DNA of 53,056 nt from an uncultured bacterium (GTDB taxonomy: Bacteria; Patescibacteriota; Minisyncoccia; Phycocordibacterales; PALSA-1337), in NCBI GenBank assembly GCA_903842025.1, contig CAIMKX010000012.1, forward strand, positions 1 to 53,056, in the 5' to 3' direction. The first letter of the stretch is position 1; each line of letters opens with the position of its first letter. The notes under the pieces are model-generated. The model saw only the letters and a list, made by a program, of their open reading frames with translations, did no database searches and was not told where the DNA came from. The position numbers and the translations under genes were made by a program. Of this stretch, positions 1 to 8,123 are shown piece by piece.

Positions 1-145
1 CTACGCTCACTATGTGAGAATCGTTCATGATGATGTTCATAATTCATCAATCATGCCGTTATCCACAGCTCAAGGGAAATTGAGCTCATTTCCCTGGGAC
101 AGTGGAACTATTTGAGGCTCATTATGTATGGGAGGAGACTAATAT

Positions 146-173
146 TTGATTTAAGCCTAAAAAATGCTACACT
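146..173 (+). promoter_or_regulatory. putative sigma70-type promoter (TTGATT-16-TGcTACACT, extended -10) for a small RNA
   Basis: TTGATT at 146-151, TACACT at 168-173, TG at 165-166. Confidence 0.4.
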
Positions 174-179
174 GACCTC

Positions 180-232
180 ATGGACTGGAGGTATCTTCCA
201 GTCGGCAAAGCCCCGAGAAATCGGGGTTTTTG
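180..232 (+). ncRNA. candidate small RNA: two hairpins ending in a rho-independent terminator
   Basis: hairpin gactgga/tccagtc (183-203), then ccccga-gaaa-tcgggg (211-226) followed by TTTTT; promoter-like sequence upstream. Confidence 0.4.
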
Positions 233-237
233 CTGTT

Positions 238-1056
238 TTATGGCCATTCTTTGAGGCCGTACTCGCCAAAATCGCCTTTGTAAACATAAGTCCGTAGCAG
301 ATCAAAAAGTTTATTATCAGTATCCTCCGGATCTTTGGCATGACGAGCAAAGGGATAAGTGCAATAATCGGCAATTTGTATGCCATTCACATTGTCTTTT
401 TTGGTGAAAAACAATACCTCATTGCTGATATTCTTGAACCATTCCCTGGGATGGTAAAATGTGCCGTCCTTTTTGGCTTCATTCAGAACATTTTGAATCC
501 TTCGACTTTCTTTTTTGCCACGAGCTTCGAAGATCACCTTCGCGTCATCAGTTTTTAGAAAATGACCGATTCTCTCAAAAACCCAGTCAACATTTTTCAT
601 ATACAAATCGCCGGGATTATATTCTTGCCCCGAATCTGCTTTGAACTTTTCCGCCGTCTTCAAGAGCTTCATCTTATTGATTGAGGAAGAGATTATTGTC
701 GCGGAGCTTTTTTCCAATATATCCAACATTGTTTCTTTAAAAATTCTGTAATTATCGGGATTCAGCAAAGTCTTGAAAATACCGTCTTTTCTCCTGATTT
801 CATTGGAATGTAGATGAATATCACGACTATTCCAAAATCACTGTTTGATCTCATCGACCAATGGGACCAATGCATTTCGATAATCCTTGGAAGAAATGAT
901 CAGGGCGGTCACGGTCATTACCGGGAAAACCGTAGGGTGATCATATTTCTTGATATCTCGGTGCATAAAAGGATCACCAGTATCAATGAAAACGAGATAC
1001 CTTTCAGGTAGTTTGAATATTTCCGATTCTTTAATGTCACACTTTTCTGTTTTCAT
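238..1056 (-). pseudogene. DUF3800-family protein interrupted by one in-frame TGA (838-840)
   Basis: ORFs 838..1056 (YLVFIDTGDPFM) and 238..768 are in the same frame; the intervening codons read FWNSRDIHLHSNEIRRKDGIFKTL, which matches the DUF3800 'LHsreIRr' core. Confidence 0.65.
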
Positions 1057-1138
1057 TCGGACAATTATACTCTTTTTGGCTTATTTGTCTTCAAATATCT
1101 ATATTCACAGATAGTTCTAACTATCGGCGAGTTATTCA

Positions 1139-1159
1139 CAGCAAGGCCCCTTGCTTTTT
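1139..1159 (+). terminator. hairpin gcaagg-cc-ccttgc + T-rich tail
   Basis: gcaaggccccttgcttttta. Confidence 0.4.
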
Positions 1160-1187
1160 ATATATAAAGTTTGAGTAGTTATAAAAG

Positions 1188-1213
1188 ACACCACCTCGTG
1201 TGGTGTTTTCTAT
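1188..1213. terminator. strong hairpin acaccac-ctc-gtgtggtgt + TTTT
   Basis: gacaccacctcgtgtggtgttttc. Confidence 0.5.
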
Positions 1214-1284
1214 TCATGCAAGCTGATCCGTAAGTACCATTACCCATAAAAGAAAAAGCCCCCGACGCAGACAAAACCGTGTAT

Positions 1285-1337
1285 TTGTAAATAAATATTT
1301 ACAAAAAAGGTCTTTTCTTGCAAATAGATATTTACAA
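1285..1337. promoter_or_regulatory. pair of near-identical 20-bp inverted repeats (TTGYAAATA-RA-TATTTACAA), candidate tandem operator
   Basis: 1285-1304 ttgtaaataaatatttacaa; 1318-1337 ttgcaaatagatatttacaa; 33 bp centre to centre. Confidence 0.4.
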
Positions 1338-1409
1338 GCACAACATTTTTTCAAAACAGGCTTACAAATAAGGCGTTTGCCAGTTTTTCCTTGTTTTCAT
1401 TTCAATCTA

Positions 1410-2354
1410 TTACTTCCTTATCGCCTCCCTCACCCTATACCTCTTCTCATGCTTCGAGGTGTTGAACTTGATGTTTATGAGCAGATCGATGATGATGCCG
1501 AAAGAGAAGAGCATGATGCCGGCCAGAAGTAGGAAGGCCGAAACGAGCGACCAGCCGTTACGATTAAGAGAAAGTCCCCAAGCCAATTTGCCATAGACCG
1601 TCCAGAAGAGCGAGAGGAAGCCGAAGAAAAACGAGACCAAACTCAAATAACCAAAGAGATGGATCGGCCGCTGGGAATATTTCTGGATGAACCAAATATA
1701 GACGAGATCGATGAAGCCGCGGACGGCTTTGGTGCAATTGTATTTGCTCTTTCCGTTCAGCCTAGGGCGGTGGTTGACCACCACTTCACCGATCCGGAAG
1801 CCTTTCCATTTGAGAATGGCCAAGATATAGCGATGCATCTCGCCGCCGATATCCAAGCATTCGGTGGCTTCTTTCGTATAGACCCGGAGAGTACAGCCGG
1901 TGTCGTGGACGATATCGCTTATGAGTAGGCGCCTCATCCATCGGCCGATATGGGTAAGGATATTGATCCTTCGGCTGTCCTTACGGTTCTTCCGCCAACC
2001 GGCGACGACATCCAAGTTTTCCTTTTTAAGTTTTTCCAGGAGAAGAGTAATGTCCGCCGGATCATTCTGGCCGTCACCATCAAGGGTGACAATAAAATCA
2101 CCCCTACAAGCCCTAAAACCGGCGTCTAAGGCTGTCGCCTGACCATAGTTGCGATTCAAACTGACGATGGTCACACTATCCAACCCTTTCAATTCCTGGA
2201 GAGTATTGTCAGCACTACCGTCGTTCACATAGATCACCTCGAAAGATCGGGTAATCTTACCAACCGCGGCTTTGATTTCTCCGTCAAGCTTGGCGATATT
2301 CCCTTCTTCATTATAGACGGGGACAATGACCGATACCTCGACTTTCGGATTCAT
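1410..2354 (-). CDS. glycosyltransferase family 2 (polyprenyl-phosphate glycosyltransferase, GtrB/ArnC-like) with C-terminal TM helices
   Basis: VSVIVPVYNEEGNIAKL, DGDGQNDP, two hydrophobic C-terminal segments; internal ATG at 2354 preferred. Confidence 0.85.
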   Translation of the reverse strand: MNPKVEVSVIVPVYNEEGNIAKLDGEIKAAVGKITRSFEVIYVNDGSADNTLQELKGLDSVTIVSLNRNYGQATALDAGFRACRGDFIVTLDGDGQNDPADITLLLEKLKKENLDVVAGWRKNRKDSRRINILTHIGRWMRRLLISDIVHDTGCTLRVYTKEATECLDIGGEMHRYILAILKWKGFRIGEVVVNHRPRLNGKSKYNCTKAVRGFIDLVYIWFIQKYSQRPIHLFGYLSLVSFFFGFLSLFWTVYGKLAWGLSLNRNGWSLVSAFLLLAGIMLFSFGIIIDLLINIKFNTSKHEKRYRVREAIRK

Positions 2355-2415
2355 AATGGTACAAAGTCTACAATTTATTTGATTGAATGGCAAATTTGTT
2401 TGTACATTATTCGGC

Positions 2416-2913
2416 TCACAGCTTTTTCACCTCATGAATCTCCTGCTCGATTATCTTCGACTGGTATTCCGGCGTTGACGGTTTGTCAAACAGGAATTTT
2501 CCCTTGAATTTCTTGTCAGCCAACAGATACGGCATCCAGATCTCGTCATCCGGCCACATTTCCGCAAATGGAATACTATCGACGTTGAACCATTGCGGTT
2601 TCATTTCTTCAGACTCCTTTGGCTCACCGGAAATCTTACTCCCTTTGAAAAAATGAACTTCCAAGATCTTCGGATCGTTCTCAAAGGTGAAATCCAGTAC
2701 TCCCACTTCCTTCAAATCAAGCGCGACGACGCCGGCTTCCTCCAAAAGCTCCCTCTTGGCACCCACCTCAATCGTTTCTCCTTCCATTACCTTTCCGCCA
2801 AATCCATTCCATCGGCCGGCGCCGAATCCGCGCTTTTTCATTCCCAGAAGGACTTTGGGATGTTGATGGATAACGCAGACTGTTAGGAGTTTCCTAATTT
2901 GAGAAATTTCCAT
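2416..2913 (-). CDS. Nudix hydrolase (MutT/MTH1-like)
   Basis: Nudix box [32 protein letters not shown] at 2913. Confidence 0.85.
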   Translation of the reverse strand: MEISQIRKLLTVCVIHQHPKVLLGMKKRGFGAGRWNGFGGKVMEGETIEVGAKRELLEEAGVVALDLKEVGVLDFTFENDPKILEVHFFKGSKISGEPKESEEMKPQWFNVDSIPFAEMWPDDEIWMPYLLADKKFKGKFLFDKPSTPEYQSKIIEQEIHEVKKL

Positions 2914-2920
2914 TTTATTA

Positions 2921-3166
2921 TTACCCTGAATAGAACAACGAATACAACTCCAATTCGCTAACAAACCGCAATGCTTGGTTGTAAATCCCTTTAATTGTGC
3001 CAATATCAAGTTCCTTGTGGTTGGGAACAATCATTACTTGTTGCTGAAAATTTCCAGAAATACGTATCAGTTTTATGTGACTCCCTTTTTGTCCCACAAC
3101 TTCAAAACCCAACGACTTGAAAATACTTACAACATCCTTCCCTGTTAATCTTCTCAATCTAGGCAT
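2921..3166 (-). CDS. HicA-like mRNA interferase toxin
   Basis: [41 protein letters not shown]. Confidence 0.8.
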   Translation of the reverse strand: MPRLRRLTGKDVVSIFKSLGFEVVGQKGSHIKLIRISGNFQQQVMIVPNHKELDIGTIKGIYNQALRFVSELELYSLFYSG

Positions 3167-3389
3167 AAGTTACCAGCTGCGGAATCTCAAAATTCACCAT
3201 TATTGAAGGCTTTTTTGCAATACCTATCTCTTGCAGATCCGCATCCTTAAGAAACAAATGCAATGCTTCTTTGATATTCTTTATGAGTTTATCCAAAGTC
3301 TTGGCTTGCGTCACAATAGGCAACTCAACACTTTGGGCCACATAGTATTTCTTACCTTTTGACAATGAGAATTGGATAATTGTTTTCAT
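3159..3389 (-). CDS. HicB-like antitoxin
   Basis: small UPF0150/HicB-like fold sequence overlapping the hicA start by 8 bp. Confidence 0.7.
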   Translation of the reverse strand: MKTIIQFSLSKGKKYYVAQSVELPIVTQAKTLDKLIKNIKEALHLFLKDADLQEIGIAKKPSIMVNFEIPQLVTYA

Positions 3390-3442
3390 GTTGATAATGT
3401 ATCAGAAAAATGGACTTTTGCAAATGAATATATTACTAAAAA

Positions 3443-3589
3443 TTATTCATACTCATTCTCCTTCCCGCACCAAGGACAGAAGAATTTCTTTCTGTCTTTC
3501 GGCGCATCGCCTATAGTCCACCATTTATGGCAAAAAACGCACTGAAAATGATGGAGAAGTTCTATTGATCTTTTACTTATTTTGACCAT
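3443..3589 (-). CDS. small zinc-ribbon protein (48 aa)
   Basis: CxxC...CxxC (CVFCHKWW...FFCPWCGKENEYE); ATG at 3589 overlaps the secA 3' end by 17 bp. Confidence 0.5.
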   Translation of the reverse strand: MVKISKRSIELLHHFQCVFCHKWWTIGDAPKDRKKFFCPWCGKENEYE

Positions 3590-6551
3590 GGCACTTCTTG
3601 TACTTTTTTCCACTTCCGCAAGGACACGGATCATTCCGACCAACTTCCGGTTCCTTTGAAGGATTTGTCCCAGAATTATTGGCTGAACCATCACCTGACC
3701 CAATGATTTGAGCATTTTCATGAACTTCTTTCAAATCAGCGGCCACTGAATTCCCTGCAACTTGTTTATTGCCAGCGTTTTGACCATTCACAGCATTGCC
3801 ATTATTGATCGGCACAATATGCGGAATCAATTTAATTACTTGATTGTTCATGACCTGCTGCATCTCCTTGAAAAGACGCAAACCTTCCTTTTTGTATTCC
3901 ACCAAGGGATCGCGCTGGCCATAGGCGCGCAAGTTGACGCTGGAACGAGTGTAATCCATGACTTCCAGGTGTTCAACCCAATACATATCGATGGTTTGCA
4001 GAAGGACAATGCGCACGGCCGACAGGAAAGACTCGCGGCCGAATTCGGTGATCTTATTTTGGATAATTTCAGAAAATCCCCCGCTCCTCGCCAAGCTCGG
4101 AGCACCCCCTTTTTCAGCAAAAAATCCCCCGGCCTCCGCTTCGCTACGGCCACCCCCTTTTTCAAAGGGGGATCTTCCATCTGATCCATTCTGATTTTCA
4201 AGGGCGGAATTAGTCTTAAAACCCTCATCTTTGACCGACGATCCCGTTGGAGATTCCCCCTTTGAAAAAGGGGGTGCCCCGACTGGTAAGGAGGGGTGGG
4301 GGATTTTTTGTGATTCAAAAGGAGGTGGACCTGAGCGAAGCGAAGGGACGGAGGATTTTCCTGAATGCACCGTTGAATTTTCAACAATATTCATCAACTC
4401 CCCCTCCACATCATCCAAACTTCCCAGTAATAATTTCCGGCGGCGATCATAAATGGAAGTGCGCTGATGATTGATAACATCGTCGAATTCGAGAACCTGT
4501 TTGCGGGCATCGAAGTTGAAGCCTTCGATCTTTTCCTGGGCTGTTTCAAGCGCTCTCGAAATAATCTTATGTTCAATAGCCTCATCCTCCGGCATGCCCA
4601 ACTTGCCCATCATGTTCTTGAGCATGTCCGAGGCAAAGACGCGCATCAGAGTGTCTTCCAGAGAAACGAAAAATTGAGTCTCGCCAGGATCTCCTTGACG
4701 GCCAGAGCGACCGCGCAATTGGTTGTCGATACGCCTGGCTTCGTGCCTTTCTGTGCCGAGCACAAACAAACCACCGCATTTTTTTACTTCCTCCGATGAT
4801 TCCGCCGTATTCGGATTGCCGCCAAGCTTGATATCGACTCCGCGGCCGGCCATGTTGGTAGCGATGGTGACCGCGCCTTTCTTGCCGGCTTGGGCGATGA
4901 TCTCCCCTTCACGTTCATGATTCTTGGCGTTCAAGACCTCGTGCGGTATGCCTTCAGCTTTGAGGAATTGAGAAAGAACCTCGTTCTTTTCGATAGAAAC
5001 TGTGCCGATCAAAACCGGCTGGCCTTTGCTGTGTAATTCCTTAACCTTTCGGGAAATCGCTTTGTACTTGCCGATTTCTGTCCGGAAGATTTGATCATTT
5101 TTATCGAGACGGATTATTTGGACGTTGGTCGGGACTGTTGAGACTTCCAAACCGTAAACTTTGAAGAATTCCTCTTGCGAAGTCATGGCCGTGCCGGTCA
5201 TTCCGGAGAGCTTGGGATACATCCGAAAAAAGTTCTGGAAGGTTATGGAGGCGTAAGTCCGCGATTCTTGCTGAATGGAAACGCCCTCTTTGGCCTCGAT
5301 AGCTTGATGCAGACCATCGGACCAACGACGACCAGGCTGAAGCCGGCCGGTAAATTCATCGACAATAATAATCTCATTATTCTTGACGACATATTCCTTG
5401 TCCTTGTGATACAAAGCCAAGGCTTTGATCGCAGTTTCCAAATGATGAACAGACTTGATCCCCTTATCAGTGTAAATATTCTCTATACCCAAAGCTTTTT
5501 CGGCTTTGGTTATACCAGCCTGGGTCAAGGAGATCGAATGATGTTTTTCTTCGACGATGTAGTCTTCTTCTTTGTTGAAAGAAGTCACCAATGAGGCAAA
5601 TTGGCGATAGGTGCTTTCGGCATCACGAGTCGGAGCGGAAATGATAAGCGGTGTTCGAGCTTCATCTATGAGAATAGAATCGATCTCGTCGACGATGGCG
5701 TAGTTGAATTCCCTCTGGCGCAAACGGTCGGCGCTGTATTCGAGATTGTCTCGGAGATAGTCGAAGCCGAATTCATTGTTCGTCCCGTAAGTGATATCAG
5801 CCATATAGGCTTCGTGCCTCGAAACCGGCTTCAGGAATTCATGAACGACTTTGAAGGCACCCAATGTATCGCGCTCTTTATCCAGTGAATCGCTATCCTT
5901 GTCATTCCCGCGAAGGCGGGAATCCAGGATATTACCACCTGATTCAGATTCTTTGGTTCCACCCTGGATTCCCGCCTTCGCGGGAATGACAACAGGGGCA
6001 ACTTCCGCGTCATATAAAAACGACGACTCATGATTGATCACTCCCACAGTCAATCCTAAGAAAGAATATATCTGTCCCATCCAGACGGCGTCGCGCCTTG
6101 AAAGATAATCATTGACGGTGACAATATGGACACCCTTCCCGGTAAGTGCGTTCAGATAGGCCGGAAGAGTGGCAACCAAAGTCTTACCCTCACCGGTTTT
6201 CATTTCGGCGATGCTTCCCGAATTCAAGACAAGTCCGCCGATCAGCTGAACGTCAAAATGTCGCTGGCCCAAAGTCCTCCTAGCCGCTTCACGGACGACC
6301 GCGAAAGCTTCCGGCAAGATTTCATTGAGTTTCTCTGCCAGGAATTTCTTTTCTTCTGTCTTTTCTAAACTCTTACCTCTAACCTCTAACCTCTTTCTAA
6401 ATTCACCCGTTTTCGCTTTCAATTGTGCATCAGAAAGCGCCCTAATCGCCGGCTCAAACTGATTGATCTTGAGTACGATCGGGTAAAAAGCCTTCAATGA
6501 TCGCCCCGAGTATTTGCTGAATATTTTGTCCAGGAATGACATAAGAGGCAC
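3573..6551 (-). CDS. secA: protein translocase subunit SecA
   Basis: MKTGEGKTLVATLPAYLNAL, FVMAGRGVDI-type motif (ATNMAGRGVDIKLGG), RGRSGRQGDPG, C-terminal SEC-C CPCGSGKKYKKCHG; contains in-frame repeat insertions. Confidence 0.97.
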   Translation of the reverse strand: MPLMSFLDKIFSKYSGRSLKAFYPIVLKINQFEPAIRALSDAQLKAKTGEFRKRLEVRGKSLEKTEEKKFLAEKLNEILPEAFAVVREAARRTLGQRHFDVQLIGGLVLNSGSIAEMKTGEGKTLVATLPAYLNALTGKGVHIVTVNDYLSRRDAVWMGQIYSFLGLTVGVINHESSFLYDAEVAPVVIPAKAGIQGGTKESESGGNILDSRLRGNDKDSDSLDKERDTLGAFKVVHEFLKPVSRHEAYMADITYGTNNEFGFDYLRDNLEYSADRLRQREFNYAIVDEIDSILIDEARTPLIISAPTRDAESTYRQFASLVTSFNKEEDYIVEEKHHSISLTQAGITKAEKALGIENIYTDKGIKSVHHLETAIKALALYHKDKEYVVKNNEIIIVDEFTGRLQPGRRWSDGLHQAIEAKEGVSIQQESRTYASITFQNFFRMYPKLSGMTGTAMTSQEEFFKVYGLEVSTVPTNVQIIRLDKNDQIFRTEIGKYKAISRKVKELHSKGQPVLIGTVSIEKNEVLSQFLKAEGIPHEVLNAKNHEREGEIIAQAGKKGAVTIATNMAGRGVDIKLGGNPNTAESSEEVKKCGGLFVLGTERHEARRIDNQLRGRSGRQGDPGETQFFVSLEDTLMRVFASDMLKNMMGKLGMPEDEAIEHKIISRALETAQEKIEGFNFDARKQVLEFDDVINHQRTSIYDRRRKLLLGSLDDVEGELMNIVENSTVHSGKSSVPSLRSGPPPFESQKIPHPSLPVGAPPFSKGESPTGSSVKDEGFKTNSALENQNGSDGRSPFEKGGGRSEAEAGGFFAEKGGAPSLARSGGFSEIIQNKITEFGRESFLSAVRIVLLQTIDMYWVEHLEVMDYTRSSVNLRAYGQRDPLVEYKKEGLRLFKEMQQVMNNQVIKLIPHIVPINNGNAVNGQNAGNKQVAGNSVAADLKEVHENAQIIGSGDGSANNSGTNPSKEPEVGRNDPCPCGSGKKYKKCHGQNK
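4073..4360. repeat. palindromic 'PPFEKGG/PPLKKG' repeat cluster inside the secA CDS
   Basis: acccccttTTTCAAAGGGGGA (4153-4172) inverted with TCCCCCTTTGAAAAAGGGGG (4255-4274), plus further gggggattttt copies. Confidence 0.85.
5899..5992. repeat. 94-bp inverted-repeat element ('VIPAKAGIQ...LDSRLRGND') inside the secA CDS
   Basis: perfect 30-bp terminal inverted repeats ttgtcattcccgcgaaggcgggaatccagg (5899-5928) / cctggattcccgccttcgcgggaatgacaa (5963-5992). Confidence 0.95.
6365..6399. repeat. heptanucleotide array (ctaacct-type) inside secA
   Basis: ctaaact|cttacct|ctaacct|ctaacct|ctttcta. Confidence 0.75.
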
Positions 6552-6560
6552 TTTAACATA

Positions 6561-6652
6561 ATTAGGGACTAGGGACTAGTTTTTAGGGACTAGTATTCGA
6601 CCAATCACGTTTAGTGGCAAATCTAGTCCCTAGTCCCTAATAACTAGTCCCT
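6561..6652. repeat. fold-back TAGTCCC heptad arrays filling the secA-murB intergenic space
   Basis: 19-bp perfect inverted repeat attagggactagggactag (6561-6579)/ctagtccctagtccctaat (6623-6641) plus further TAGTCCC units. Confidence 0.9.
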
Positions 6653-6656
6653 CGTG

Positions 6657-7679
6657 TCAATTCACCCACTCCACCTCCGCTTCAATCTCCAACCCCGTCT
6701 TTTTCCAGACAAGATCCCGAATCCTACTGGTCAAGACCAGCACTTCCTCCGCGGTCGCTCCCGGCTTGGCCACAATGACCAGAGCCTGATTCTCAAAAAC
6801 CTTGGCGTTGCCGAACTCCATTCCTTTGATGTTGCAAACTTTGTCTAGGATCCAACCGAGAGGAATCTTGACCAAACCGTCCCCTTCCGGAAAACCGGGC
6901 ATTGCCGGATATTTCTTCTTGAACTCCGTAAATATTTCCGTCCGAACTATTGGATTCTTGAAGAAGGATCCAGCCGTTCCCCAAAGCCGCCAATCCGGCA
7001 ATTTGCCCGAACGGATTTTGACGACCGCCTGCCTGACCTCCGCCAAGGTCGGAGTTGAATCAGGTGAGACCTTTTTGTCTTGCGAAGAGAAATATTCGAC
7101 CAGATCTTTGTAACTGATGTCGACATTGCCTTGATTCTCGAGTTGAAAAGTCACCGTGGAAATAATGTAGCGGCCCCTTTGCTGTTTGAAAAGGCTATCG
7201 CGATAGCCGAACTTGCATTCAGCATTGGAAATGTCCCTGAATTCGAGTTTTTTTGTGTCCAAAGCCCGAACAAATTCAATAGTCCTAGAAATGTCCGCTC
7301 CATAAGCTCCTATATTCTGGACGGCCGTCGCTCCCACCGTTCCCGGTATGGCTGAAAGATTTTCCAAGCCATAAAGGCCGCGCTTGACCGTCTCCTCGAC
7401 CAATCGGTCCCAACTCTCCCCGGCCGCCGCCGTTACTTTATCGCCAGAGAATGAAACCCCGGCCAATTCGATCTTGATGACCAAGCCATCGTAGCCCTTG
7501 TCGGAGATCAAGAGGTTTGACCCGCCGCCCAAAATGAACATCGGGATCTTCCCGGCTTTTGCGTATTTGACTGCTTGAACAAGCTCATTCTCATCGGAAA
7601 CCGCGCAAAAAAATTTGGCCGGTCCGCCAATTTTAAAGGTTGTGTATTGCGCCAGTGGAATATTCTCTTGTATTTTCAT
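6657..7679 (-). CDS. murB: UDP-N-acetylmuramate dehydrogenase
   Basis: NIPLAQYTTFKIGGPAKFF, LGGGSNLLISDKGYDGLVIK, SAIPGTVGATAVQNIGAYG, GTAGSFFKNPIV. Confidence 0.95.
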   Translation of the reverse strand: MKIQENIPLAQYTTFKIGGPAKFFCAVSDENELVQAVKYAKAGKIPMFILGGGSNLLISDKGYDGLVIKIELAGVSFSGDKVTAAAGESWDRLVEETVKRGLYGLENLSAIPGTVGATAVQNIGAYGADISRTIEFVRALDTKKLEFRDISNAECKFGYRDSLFKQQRGRYIISTVTFQLENQGNVDISYKDLVEYFSSQDKKVSPDSTPTLAEVRQAVVKIRSGKLPDWRLWGTAGSFFKNPIVRTEIFTEFKKKYPAMPGFPEGDGLVKIPLGWILDKVCNIKGMEFGNAKVFENQALVIVAKPGATAEEVLVLTSRIRDLVWKKTGLEIEAEVEWVN

Positions 7680-7698
7680 GAAAAATCTGAATTATTTC

Positions 7699-7750
7699 TA
7701 GTCCCTAGTCCCTAGTCCCTAGTCCCTAGTCCCTAGTCCCTAGTCCCTAG
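7699..7750. repeat. (TAGTCCC)7.4 perfect heptanucleotide tandem array upstream of murB
   Basis: seven exact copies 7699-7747 + tag; ends about 20 bp upstream of the murB ATG. Confidence 0.98.
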
Positions 7751-7760
7751 TTTTGCGCCC

Positions 7761-7831
7761 AATGATGGCGACGGGTGCGAGCTCCAAATAAAATGTTTAA
7801 ATTTAATGTGAGTACAACCGTCGCCATCATT
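7761..7831. repeat. 14-bp perfect inverted repeat aatgatggcgacgg/ccgtcgccatcatt with 43-nt loop
   Basis: 7761-7774 and 7818-7831. Confidence 0.8.
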
Positions 7832-7876
7832 TGGTACAATCCTGATTTATTATAGCGTCAAGCGAGGATTTGGGGA

Positions 7877-7909
7877 AGTAGAGACGAGGCATTGCCTCGT
7901 CTCTACTTA
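7877..7909. repeat. 16-bp-arm palindrome aagtagagacgaggca-t-tgcctcgtctctactt
   Basis: direct inspection. Confidence 0.9.
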
Positions 7910-7939
7910 CACATAATCCGAGCGCAGACGATATATGAG

Positions 7940-7961
7940 CCCTGCCTGCCGGCAGGCAGGG
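7940..7961. repeat. 22-bp perfect palindrome ccctgcctgccggcaggcaggg
   Basis: direct inspection. Confidence 0.95.
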
Positions 7962-7997
7962 AAGCGAATATAACCCAAATCCATCCATAAACGCAAA

Positions 7998-8026
7998 AGC
8001 CTGCTTTGCAGCAGGATTTTACGAAA
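7998..8026 (-). terminator. hairpin cctgctgcaaagcagg + TTTT, candidate terminator of the upstream pilin/ligase genes
   Basis: minus strand aaaatcctgctgcaaagcaggctttt. Confidence 0.45.
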
Positions 8027-8123
8027 CATTTATTGGAATTGCCCACACATCACTCACATACCGACACACTACCACAAAATTCAAAGAATTGCAATCAACA
8101 GGTTATCCACAGGTTTAATAACA

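Noticed and set aside
238-1056. UGA recoding as an alternative genetic code
   Set aside because: Other genes (murB, the 2416 Nudix gene) end at TGA at the expected C-terminus, so a general recoding is unsupported; a nonsense mutation is simpler.
2921-3389. HicAB as a novel defence system
   Set aside because: Ordinary small TA module with recognisable toxin and antitoxin; no accessory genes.
3848-4387. 179-aa minus-strand ORF and several plus-strand ORFs across 3762-4474
   Set aside because: Shadow ORFs created by the PPFEKGG-type repeat and high-GC secA sequence; the secA frame is the real one.
5831-6033. ORFs with FPRRRESR...WIPAFAGMT
   Set aside because: Alternative-frame translations of the palindromic repeat element inside secA, not genes.
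59-8111. TTATCCACA / TTATTCACA DnaA-box-like 9-mers at 59-67, 1131-1139 and 8103-8111
   Set aside because: Isolated, far apart, with no dnaA/dnaN or AT-rich unwinding element nearby; not enough for an oriC call.
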